The notes under the pieces are model-generated. The model was not told the origin of the DNA. It did no database searches and worked only from the letters and a program-made list of their open reading frames with translations. From positions 1 through 7,422 of the forward strand of contig CANJXD010000285.1 in assembly GCA_947478535.1 (NCBI GenBank): 7,422 nucleotides of DNA. The letters run 5' to 3'. The first letter of the stretch is position 1; each line of letters begins with the position of its first letter. This DNA comes from Acetobacteraceae bacterium. Lineage in GTDB: Bacteria > Pseudomonadota > Alphaproteobacteria > Acetobacterales > Acetobacteraceae. Of the stretch, positions 1 through 5,234 are shown one piece after another. The position numbers and the translations under genes are program-made.

Positions 1-77
1 GCGATCTGCTGCGCCTGCGCTTCGAGCAGGGCAATCAGGTCATCGCGCGAGAGCGTGAGAAGGGTTGCGCGGTCCAC
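1..77 (-). CDS. IS66-family transposase, N-terminal fragment (runs off the left edge)
   Basis: Reading the minus strand from a GTG at 77, the first 25 codons stay open to the window edge. They include LLTLSRDDLIALLEAQAQQI, the amphipathic, Gln/Leu-rich opening typical of IS66-family transposases (TnpC), which continues into a leucine-zipper-like coiled coil. This recognition is from memory of the family. No TnpA or TnpB accessory genes lie upstream; the sequence changes to AT-rich DNA within ~45 bases. That fits either the ISBst12-like branch of IS66, which lacks them, or a trimmed element. There is no good Shine-Dalgarno before the GTG. A perfect TTGACA on the minus strand (114 to 109) sits 30 bases upstream and could be a -35 box, but the matching -10 is poor. 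The element must end somewhere around 78-120; its exact terminus cannot be fixed from one side. Whether the gene is intact is unknown, because the rest lies outside the window. Confidence 0.72.
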   Translation of the reverse strand, partial: MDRATLLTLSRDDLIALLEAQAQQI

Positions 78-110
78 ACACGCCGGTGAATCGAACCAGC
101 CGTGACCGTG

Positions 111-407
111 TCAAGCCAAATTACAACGGATGGGGGTGAGCAATTACGACGGTTTAAGCGAGGGGCAGCGTTTGTAGAGTATAAAATTTCTGATGAATTT
201 GATTGACTTGCAATTGTCTTGCTCCCAGTAAATGAAGATGAACGGCGGAAAATATATTTAATTCCACGAGAAGTGGCGGATATTACAGCGCGAAAAAACG
301 CGCCAACTACAAAATATTCGTATCAGAGATACTGACAAATTCAGGAAATACCGATAAAATTTTCAGTATTCGAGAATAATTTTAATCTTTTAATCAATAA
401 ATTCTAA
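111..407 (+). pseudogene. Decayed AT-rich gene fragment, C-terminal part, two in-frame TGA codons
   Basis: One plus-strand frame, from about 111 to a TAA at 405-407, reads like real protein but is interrupted by TGA at 204-206 and 333-335. Recognisable pieces are FKRGAAFVEYKISDEFD before the first TGA, then LAIVLLPVNEDERRKIYLIP and ADITARKNAPTTKYSYQRY between the stops (42 codons), and QIQEIPIKFSVFENNFNLL after the second. A TGG-to-TGA change at each stop would restore Trp (EFD-W-LAIV and QRY-W-QIQ), which suits the local context. There is no start codon: the frame runs leftward into the transposase end, so the 5' part is missing, perhaps removed or displaced by the IS. The EYK followed by a hydrophobic strand and a YLIP segment resembles the core of some PD-(D/E)XK nuclease-like proteins, but this is a weak guess and the family is not identified. 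The AT-rich composition contrasts sharply with the genes to the right. Confidence 0.6.
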
Positions 408-447
408 TTATACTAGAATATTTTATATAATATTTATAGTATAAAAT
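329..447. repeat. Cluster of three short AT-rich inverted repeats
   Basis: Three perfect inverted repeats follow one another: ATACTGA (329-335) with TCAGTAT (363-369); ATTCTA (401-406) with TAGAAT (414-419), loop of 7; and ATTTTATA (420-427) with TATAAAAT (440-447), loop of 12. The first spans the second TGA and end of the relic gene and could be the remains of its terminator. The other two are made almost only of A and T, so base composition makes chance matches likely. Confidence 0.35.
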
Positions 448-550
448 TAATTTTTATATCGCAATAGTTTGATGTTTGGCTTCAGCGCGCGGGCGAGAAA
501 TGTCAATATAAGGAAAAATTATTCGTTTGCATACCTTCCACCTCGTACCT
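408..550. other. Extremely AT-rich non-coding stretch
   Basis: No credible gene is visible here on either strand. Bases 408-475 are almost pure A/T. A short GC-rich island (about 480-497) follows, then mixed AT-rich sequence up to the stop codon of the dehydrogenase at 551. The stretch lies downstream of both neighbours, which are convergent: the relic on plus and the dehydrogenase on minus. No classical GC stem plus T-run terminator is seen for the dehydrogenase. Such a block is common at the edges of mobile or horizontally acquired DNA, and AT-rich DNA of this kind can be bound by xenogeneic silencers. Both statements are general knowledge, not shown here. Confidence 0.6.
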
Positions 551-1306
551 CTACGCCGGCAACCTAAGCCCCCCATCCAACCGTATCGTCTCCCCGTTCA
601 GCAACGGGTTTGCCGCAATCGCCAGCACCATCGCCGCATACTCCACCGGCTGCCCCAGCCGCGCCGGGAACAGCGGCATTTTTCCCAAGCTCTCCCGGGC
701 CTCCGGCGCCAGCCCGTCCAGCATCGGCGTGTGAAACAGCCCCGGCGCGATGGTCACCACGCGGACGCCGAAGCGCGCCAATTCCCGCGCCGCCGGCAAG
801 GTCAACCCGATCACCCCGGCCTTGGACGCGGCATAGGCGCATTGGCCGATCTGGCCCTCGTACCCCGCGATGGAGGCGGTGGCGACGATCAGCCCGCGTT
901 CGCCGCTCGGCTGGGGGTCGTTCCCCGTCATTCGCGCGGCGGCCAGGCGCAGCAGGTTGAAGGTGCCGGTCAGGTTCACGCGGACCACGCGCTCGAACAG
1001 CGCGAGGTCATGCGGGCCGTTGCGGCCGGAGACGCGGGCGGCGGGGGCGATGCCGGCGCAGGCCACGGCGATCCGGAGCGCACCGAGCCCGCAGGCGGCG
1101 TCCATCGCGGCCTCCATCGCCACGGCATCCGCCACATCGCCGGCCACCGCCACGCCGCCGATCCGCGCGGCCACCGCCTCGGCCGCCGCCGCGTTGAGGT
1201 CGAAGACGACGACTTTCGCCCCTGCCGCCGCCAGGGCTTCCGCCGTCGCGGCGCCGAGGCCGGAACCGCCGCCGGTGACCACCGCCGATGCGCCCTGCCA
1301 ATCCAT
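551..1306 (-). CDS. NAD-dependent short-chain dehydrogenase, HSD10-like (3-hydroxyacyl-CoA dehydrogenase type 2)
   Basis: This 251-residue protein has the full classical SDR layout. The NAD-binding glycine motif TGGGSGLG is at residues 11-18, and an Asp at the end of strand 2 (VVVFDLN, D36) favours NAD over NADP. A variant NAG motif (ACAG) lies around 82-85. The catalytic set is N111, S145, Y158 and K162, with the usual 13- and 4-residue spacings. The segments YEGQIGQCAYAASKAG, TIAPGLFHTPML and NPLLNGETIRLDGG closely match human HSD17B10 and bacterial 3-hydroxy-2-methylbutyryl-CoA or 3-hydroxyacyl-CoA dehydrogenases, so the likely reaction is NAD-linked oxidation of a 3-hydroxyacyl-CoA in the cytoplasm. 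The frame is open further upstream to 1435, but the start at 1306 puts the Rossmann strand at residue 6 and has a GGGGAG ribosome-binding site nine bases ahead. It is divergent from the GT-C gene. No thiolase, acyl-CoA dehydrogenase or hydratase adjoins it, so the substrate is not fixed. Confidence 0.9.
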   Translation of the reverse strand: MDWQGASAVVTGGGSGLGAATAEALAAAGAKVVVFDLNAAAAEAVAARIGGVAVAGDVADAVAMEAAMDAACGLGALRIAVACAGIAPAARVSGRNGPHDLALFERVVRVNLTGTFNLLRLAAARMTGNDPQPSGERGLIVATASIAGYEGQIGQCAYAASKAGVIGLTLPAARELARFGVRVVTIAPGLFHTPMLDGLAPEARESLGKMPLFPARLGQPVEYAAMVLAIAANPLLNGETIRLDGGLRLPA

Positions 1307-1321
1307 CGCCGCGTCTCCCCT

Positions 1322-1352
1322 GCCGGCCGCCAGCATGCGGCGCCGGCCGCCA
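1322..1352. repeat. 11-bp direct repeat with 20-bp period upstream of the dehydrogenase
   Basis: GCCGGCCGCCA occurs exactly at 1322-1332 and again at 1342-1352, start to start 20 bases, close to two helical turns. It lies 16-46 bases before the dehydrogenase start codon and runs into the 8-bp palindrome CACGCGTG (1351-1358). Position and phasing would suit a tandem operator for a regulator of the dehydrogenase, but no regulator gene is present and GC-rich repeats arise readily in such DNA. Confidence 0.35.
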
Positions 1353-1396
1353 CGCGTGCAAGCCAGGCCGGGGGCTGCCTTGCCTTCGCCGCACCC

Positions 1397-1426
1397 TCGC
1401 CCGGCCCTGGCCATGCCGCCGGGCGA
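1397..1426. repeat. 9-bp perfect inverted repeat in the divergent intergenic region
   Basis: TCGCCCGGC (1397-1405) pairs perfectly with GCCGGGCGA (1418-1426) around a 12-base loop. It sits roughly midway between the divergent starts at 1306 and 1510, where an operator or a shared regulatory site could be. No T-tract follows on either strand, so a terminator is unlikely. Confidence 0.4.
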
Positions 1427-1478
1427 TGCTGCCACCGAAGCGGGGTTGCTTCCGCCGTCACCCTCTGGGATGGGTGGG

Positions 1479-1499
1479 GCGGGCGCCCAACACGCCCGC
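1479..1499 (+). promoter_or_regulatory. Possible 5' UTR hairpin directly before the GT-C start codon
   Basis: GCGGGCG (1479-1485) and CGCCCGC (1493-1499) form a perfect all-GC 7-bp stem with a 7-base loop. The stem ends ten bases before the ATG at 1510, next to the weak GAGA (1502-1505) that is the only ribosome-binding-site candidate. If transcribed, it would stand at the edge of the ribosome landing zone and could damp translation. This is inference from position only. Confidence 0.35.
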
Positions 1500-1509
1500 G
1501 CGAGACCCC

Positions 1510-3069
1510 ATGCCCGACGGCCAGACCTTGTTCTCCCCCACCCGCACCCGTTCGCCGCTGCTCGGTGATGCCGGGGCCGTGCTGCTGATCATCGTCGCGG
1601 CGGCGCTGCTGCGGATGACGTCCTTCATCCCCGCCGTGGTCGATACGGATGAGGGGCTGTACCTGGTGCAGGCGCGGGAATGGCTGCGCGGCGGCTGGCC
1701 GCTGGTCGTGGCGTGGGACATGCACCCCATCGGTGCGCCGATGATGTTCGCGCTGGCCTTTCTCGGTTTTGGCGTTTCGGTCGAGGCGGTGCGGCTGCTG
1801 GGGATGATCTGCGTCGCGGCGACGGGTTGCGCGCTCTATGGCGCGGCGCGGGCGGCGGGGGCACCGCGGCGGATCGGCATCGGCGCGGCGGTGATCTATG
1901 CCGCGCAATCCGTGCTGCTGGGCGGGCTGTGCACGAATACGGAATTGCTGATCGCCCCCTTCATCGCCGGCGCCATGGCGATCGCGGTGCGGGGCGCCGC
2001 GCGGGCGGTGGGGCCTTCGCCCGCCGCGCCGGGCTGGCCATCCCTGGTGGCGGCGGGGCTGCTGGTGGGCTGGGCGCTGGTCATCAAGCAGGTGGTGGTG
2101 CCGGAAGGCTGCCTCGTTTTCGTCGTGCTGCTGCTGCCGGCGCTGGCGCGTGGCGTGCTGCCTTGGCGGCGGGCGCTGCTGATGGCGGCGGCCTATGCGG
2201 TGCTCTGCGCGCTGCCCTTCCTCGCCTGGGGCTTCGTCTATTGGACGCGCGGCTGGCTTGACCAGTACCTCGACGGGTCGCTGATGGCGCCGTTCCGCTA
2301 TTCGATGGAGCGGATCGAGGGCGCGGAAGCGGCGCGGCGGATCGGCACGGCGGCGCTGCAACTGGGCGTGCCCTTCGCGGCGGCGCTGGTGGCGGTGGCG
2401 GCGTGGCGGCCGCGCTGGATGCCGGGCTCGGTCGTGGTGCTGACGGGGGCGGCCGTGCTGTGGTTCGCCGTGGCCTCGGCCGCCATCGCCGGGCCGGGCT
2501 TCTTCTTCGCGCATTACTTTCTTCTGTGGCTGCCGCCGCTCTCGCTGCTGGCGGCGATCGGCGCCTGGTGGCTGACGCGGCTGGTGGCGCGGCCCGCCGC
2601 CCTGCGGGGCGCCTTCGCCGGGATCATCGCCGTCATCGCGGTGCAGGCGTGGCTGGTGGAGGCGTCGGGGCGGCTCGAACATGGGCCGGGCCTGATGCAC
2701 AGGGACCCCGCGCGGGAAGTGGCGGCTGCGGTCCGGGAAGCCGCGGGGCCGGGCGGCGATGCCTTCATCGCGAACTACCACCCCAGCGTCTATGTCATCG
2801 CCGATGTCCGGCTCTCCACCCGCTTTCCCTTCCCGGCGCATCTGACGGGGGAGTTCGAGGACCTGTCGGACACCAATACGGAAGTGGAATTGGACCGGGT
2901 GCTGGCCGCCCGCCCCCGCGCCATCGTGGTGGATCGCGGCTGGATGCACACCATGCGACCGGCGGCGGCGGAGAAGGTGATGGCCGCCGTCAGCGCGGGC
3001 TATGACCTGTTCGCGACGGTGGAAGAAGGCCGCGGTCCGGTCGAGATCTACCGCGCCCGGCTGCGTTAG
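1510..3069 (+). CDS. Polytopic membrane GT-C glycosyltransferase (GT39/ArnT/PMT_2-like)
   Basis: The 519-residue protein begins with one hydrophobic helix (about 22-41), followed by a loop carrying DTDEGLYL (45-52). This acidic DxDE pair in the first periplasmic loop is the hallmark of GT-C enzymes of the PMT_2/ArnT type, and WDMHPIGAPMM (69-79) follows it as the usual conserved loop helix region. By eye, further membrane segments lie near 92-115, 124-138, 146-162, 178-213, 222-243, 284-298, 306-327, 331-353 and 366-383. A soluble tail follows (about 385-519), presumably periplasmic. The family transfers sugars from polyprenyl-phosphate or polyprenyl-diphosphate donors to lipids, proteins or polysaccharides; donor and acceptor here are unknown. 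The frame is open upstream to 1288, but that part is proline/arginine-rich and lies opposite the dehydrogenase start, so the ATG at 1510 was chosen despite a weak GAGA site. The next gene follows after 9 bases, suggesting cotranscription. The polysaccharide operon nearby supports a role in envelope glycan decoration. Confidence 0.82.
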   Translation: MPDGQTLFSPTRTRSPLLGDAGAVLLIIVAAALLRMTSFIPAVVDTDEGLYLVQAREWLRGGWPLVVAWDMHPIGAPMMFALAFLGFGVSVEAVRLLGMICVAATGCALYGAARAAGAPRRIGIGAAVIYAAQSVLLGGLCTNTELLIAPFIAGAMAIAVRGAARAVGPSPAAPGWPSLVAAGLLVGWALVIKQVVVPEGCLVFVVLLLPALARGVLPWRRALLMAAAYAVLCALPFLAWGFVYWTRGWLDQYLDGSLMAPFRYSMERIEGAEAARRIGTAALQLGVPFAAALVAVAAWRPRWMPGSVVVLTGAAVLWFAVASAAIAGPGFFFAHYFLLWLPPLSLLAAIGAWWLTRLVARPAALRGAFAGIIAVIAVQAWLVEASGRLEHGPGLMHRDPAREVAAAVREAAGPGGDAFIANYHPSVYVIADVRLSTRFPFPAHLTGEFEDLSDTNTEVELDRVLAARPRAIVVDRGWMHTMRPAAAEKVMAAVSAGYDLFATVEEGRGPVEIYRARLR

Positions 3070-3078
3070 AACGCGCCG

Positions 3079-3552
3079 ATGGACAACAGCATGGCCACCA
3101 CGCCCTTCAGCACGCTGAAGGGCGACGCCTACCGGGCCTATGAGGAATTGCCGGTCGAGGTGCGCCTGGCGTTGCAGGAGGCGCTGGTGGATTGGTGCCC
3201 GCTGCGGGCGCGCGAATGGCACCGCCACCTGCTGACGACGCAGCGCGTGAAGCCGGCGCGGGCGGCGGCCATGCTGGTCGAGGCCATCCGTGGGCACGAT
3301 CATGCGGAGGTGGCGGCCTTCGCGCGGCGTTGGACGAAGGGGGCCAAGGCCTATCCCCACCTGGCGGCGGAGGCGACGATCCAGCGCTACGCGGGGGCGG
3401 AGGGGATGCCGGCGGCGAAGCCGGTGGTGATTGTCGCCCCACCGCCGCCACCGCCGCCCCCGGGGAAGGCAACGGCGAAAGCAAAGGCAAAGGTGAAGGT
3501 GAAGCCGAAAGCCCGGACCAAGCGCGCGGCGGGGCGGCGTTCGCGGCGCTGA
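3079..3552 (+). CDS. Small protein with conserved N-terminal domain, polyproline hinge and basic Lys/Ala/Arg tail
   Basis: The 157-residue product has three parts. Residues ~12-106 form a helical-looking domain with a Y-x3-LP-x3-R-x2-L pattern (YEELPVEVRLAL, 21-32), then VDWCPLRAREWHRHLL (37-52) and YPHLAAEATIQRYA (92-105). This resembles the short alphaproteobacterial proteins I recall as DUF6525-like, a tentative match without known function. Residues 121-128 are eight consecutive prolines. The last ~28 residues are almost all Lys, Ala, Arg and Val (KATAKAKAKVKVKPKARTKR), like histone-H1-type nucleic-acid-binding or polyanion-binding tails. No signal peptide or membrane segment is visible, so it is probably cytoplasmic. 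It starts 9 bases after the GT-C gene. There is no clear Shine-Dalgarno; an ATG at 3091, with GGA seven bases ahead, is an equally possible start. Its stop lies 7 bases from the convergent YdcF-like gene. The repetitive tail DNA may vary in length between strains. Confidence 0.7.
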   Translation: MDNSMATTPFSTLKGDAYRAYEELPVEVRLALQEALVDWCPLRAREWHRHLLTTQRVKPARAAAMLVEAIRGHDHAEVAAFARRWTKGAKAYPHLAAEATIQRYAGAEGMPAAKPVVIVAPPPPPPPPGKATAKAKAKVKVKPKARTKRAAGRRSRR

Positions 3553-3559
3553 TCGCCGG

Positions 3560-4357
3560 CTACGGCGCCGGGAACCAGGCCTCGGTGCGGCCCGTGAGGC
3601 GATAGACCGTCAGCCCCACCCATTCCCGCAGCGCCCATTCCGCCTGGTTCAACCGCGTGGGGAAGGGGCCGTACCACCACAGGCCGGGATCGCGGCCGGT
3701 CGTGTAGTTCACGGGCCAGGGGATGATCCGCCAACCGGCTTGGCGGAACACGCCCATCGAGCGTGGCATATGGCTGGCGGAGGTGATGAGCAGCCAATTC
3801 TCCTGCGGCTTTGGCGCCAGCATCCGATGGGTGAAGACCGCGTTCTCGTGGGTGTTGCGGCTCTGATCCTCGAAGGCCAGGCGGGATTCGGGCAGGCCGA
3901 GGCTCAGGAAGAACTGGCGCGCGGTGTCGGATTCGGTCGGGCCACCGGGGATGATGGCGGCACTGCCTCCGGTGAAGATCACCCGCGCGGCGGGATAACG
4001 AAGGGCGAGGGCGACGGCTTCCGTCATCCGCTCCGCCGCGCCGTTCAGGGCCGGGATGCCGTGCGCGGCGGTGAGTTCCTGCTCGACAGCGCCACCCAGG
4101 ACAACGATGCCCGCGACCTCGGTGGGGGGCATTGCCGGGCGGGGGAAGCGTTCTTCCAGCGGCAGGGTCAGGAAGGCGGCGACGGGCAGGCAGAAGACGG
4201 CGGTGTACCAGCCGAGGCCGAGTGCCAGCGGCCAGCGGCCAAAGCGGCGGCCGCGCCAGAGCAGCGCGAGGCCGAGGATGCTCAGGACCAGCGCCAGGGT
4301 GTTGGGGCGCAGGATGGCCCAGGCGAGCTTGGAGACGAGAAAGAAGGCGCCGTCCAT
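3560..4357 (-). CDS. YdcF/ElyC-type DUF218 membrane protein
   Basis: The 265-residue protein opens with hydrophobic segments (about 4-34 and 42-66), followed by a DUF218 domain (~80-235). Seen motifs are GIVVLGGA (83-90), the AERMTEA region (108-114), FTGGS (128-132) followed by E142, the signature DQSRNTHENA (164-173) and TSASHMPRS (192-200). These are the conserved Gly-rich strand, the RNT-x-EN motif and the SxxHMPR motif of the YdcF/SanA/ElyC superfamily. Family members act in cell-envelope homeostasis; E. coli ElyC is linked to peptidoglycan and undecaprenyl-phosphate carrier metabolism. The biochemical reaction is not established, so a substrate is not named. It is the last gene of the minus-strand operon: its ATG lies four bases after the preceding GT2 stop, with GGAG ten bases ahead inside that gene. 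Coupling to glycosyltransferases suggests a role in lipid-carrier handling or glycan processing during polysaccharide assembly (inference). Confidence 0.87.
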   Translation of the reverse strand: MDGAFFLVSKLAWAILRPNTLALVLSILGLALLWRGRRFGRWPLALGLGWYTAVFCLPVAAFLTLPLEERFPRPAMPPTEVAGIVVLGGAVEQELTAAHGIPALNGAAERMTEAVALALRYPAARVIFTGGSAAIIPGGPTESDTARQFFLSLGLPESRLAFEDQSRNTHENAVFTHRMLAPKPQENWLLITSASHMPRSMGVFRQAGWRIIPWPVNYTTGRDPGLWWYGPFPTRLNQAEWALREWVGLTVYRLTGRTEAWFPAP

Positions 4358-4361
4358 GGGC

Positions 4362-5234
4362 CTACAACTCCATCACCCGCATTGGATGCGCGCGCCCCGT
4401 CAGCAAATCCCGCAGCCCGACCAGATTGCCCTTGAGGCGGCCGAAGCGGTCCACATGCGGCTCCGGCGCCACGCTGCGCAGAGCGTTCATCAGCAGGTGC
4501 CGCCCGGCGGACCGCAGCGCATTGCTCCAGGGGAAGGTGCCCTTGCGGGCGAGGTAGATCGGGTTGACCACCTGGCTGTAGCCGAGCCGGTTGCCCGCCA
4601 CCCGCCCCGACTTGGTGCCGAGATGCACGCCCCGCGCGCCGGCCAGCCGCAGGATGCTGCCGTGACGGCCGAGTGCGCGCGTCACGTCGATATCCTCGTA
4701 CCAGGCATACAGCGGCAGGGCTTCATCCACGCGGATGCCATGCGCCCGCACCGGGGCGAGGCGAAACGCCATGTTGCAGCCATAGCCGTTGAAATGCGGC
4801 TGCACCGCCAGCTTGTCCCCGCCATGGCGATCCGCATCGAGGATGGCGCGGCCCTCCTCCACCGAAATGCCTGGCCCCTTCGCGCCATCGGCGATGACGG
4901 TGCCGGTGGTGACGACGCAATCGGGGTGCGCTTCCAGCACGCGTTCCGTCACCGCGAGGTAGTCCGGCGCCGGCAGGAAATCATCGTCGAGGAACAGCAC
5001 GGCGTCGCAATCGGCCAGCGCATCCACGATGGCGTTGCGCTGGCGCGGCAGCCCGGCGGGGGAGGCGAGGAAGGTGACCTGCGGGAAGCGATCGGGCAGG
5101 CCGGCCACATCCTCCGGTGTCACATGGCAGACGATCACGCGGTCTGGCACCCGGGTCTGCAAAGCGAGTTCGGCCAGCACTTCCCCGAGCATGGCGAGGC
5201 GGTTGCGGGTGGCGATACCGATGGCGAGGCGCAT
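4362..5234 (-). CDS. Family 2 glycosyltransferase (GT-A fold)
   Basis: This 290-residue enzyme begins with the GT2 strand RLAIGIATRNR (2-12), the nucleotide-binding start of the fold. The metal-binding DxD motif is in FLDDDFLP (81-88, D83-D85). A substrate-contact region GYGCNMAFR (150-158) follows, then WYEDIDVTRAL (178-188), whose acidic pair supplies the expected catalytic base, and VHLGTKSGR (203-211). No membrane-spanning segments are evident, so it is probably a cytoplasmic or membrane-peripheral enzyme adding one sugar from a nucleotide-sugar donor. The open frame extends upstream to 5405 inside the previous gene, but the ATG at 5234 fits the family N-terminus exactly, has GAGGG about eleven bases ahead, and overlaps the previous stop by one base (TGATG), which suggests translational coupling. 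Sugar and linkage cannot be deduced. Confidence 0.88.
   Translation of the reverse strand: MRLAIGIATRNRLAMLGEVLAELALQTRVPDRVIVCHVTPEDVAGLPDRFPQVTFLASPAGLPRQRNAIVDALADCDAVLFLDDDFLPAPDYLAVTERVLEAHPDCVVTTGTVIADGAKGPGISVEEGRAILDADRHGGDKLAVQPHFNGYGCNMAFRLAPVRAHGIRVDEALPLYAWYEDIDVTRALGRHGSILRLAGARGVHLGTKSGRVAGNRLGYSQVVNPIYLARKGTFPWSNALRSAGRHLLMNALRSVAPEPHVDRFGRLKGNLVGLRDLLTGRAHPMRVMEL

Noticed and set aside
86..114. TTGACA at 114-109 (minus) as a promoter for the transposase
   Set aside because: The -35 hexamer is perfect, but the -10 position with 17-base spacing reads ATTCAC, a poor match, so it is mentioned only as a possibility.
328..357. Frameshifted continuation of the relic protein (DTDKFRKYR then TAA)
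   Set aside because: It looked plausible as a +1 frame ending, but the original frame continues with better protein-like sequence for 24 codons beyond the TGA, so no frameshift is needed.
408..475. Replication origin or CRISPR-like array in the AT-rich block
   Set aside because: There are no iterated boxes, DnaA-like sites or regularly spaced repeats; only short A/T inverted repeats are present.
1333..1361. Minus-strand promoter for the dehydrogenase (TTGCAC with GCATGC 17 bases on)
   Set aside because: The -10 element matches the consensus too poorly and the region is too GC-rich for motif matching by eye.
1446..1474. Plus-strand promoter for the GT-C gene (TTGCTT with GATGGG 17 bases on)
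   Set aside because: Only the -35 half is plausible; GATGGG is not a credible -10 box.
527..1588. Plus-strand open frame of 353 codons over the dehydrogenase
   Set aside because: It lies antisense to a clearly conserved SDR and encodes low-complexity Arg/His/Pro sequence; shadow frame.
976..3360. Very long minus-strand open frame (794 codons) antisense to the GT-C gene and overlapping the dehydrogenase
   Set aside because: Its translation is dominated by Arg, His, Pro and Gln with no domain, which is the signature of a shadow frame in GC-rich DNA opposite a real gene.
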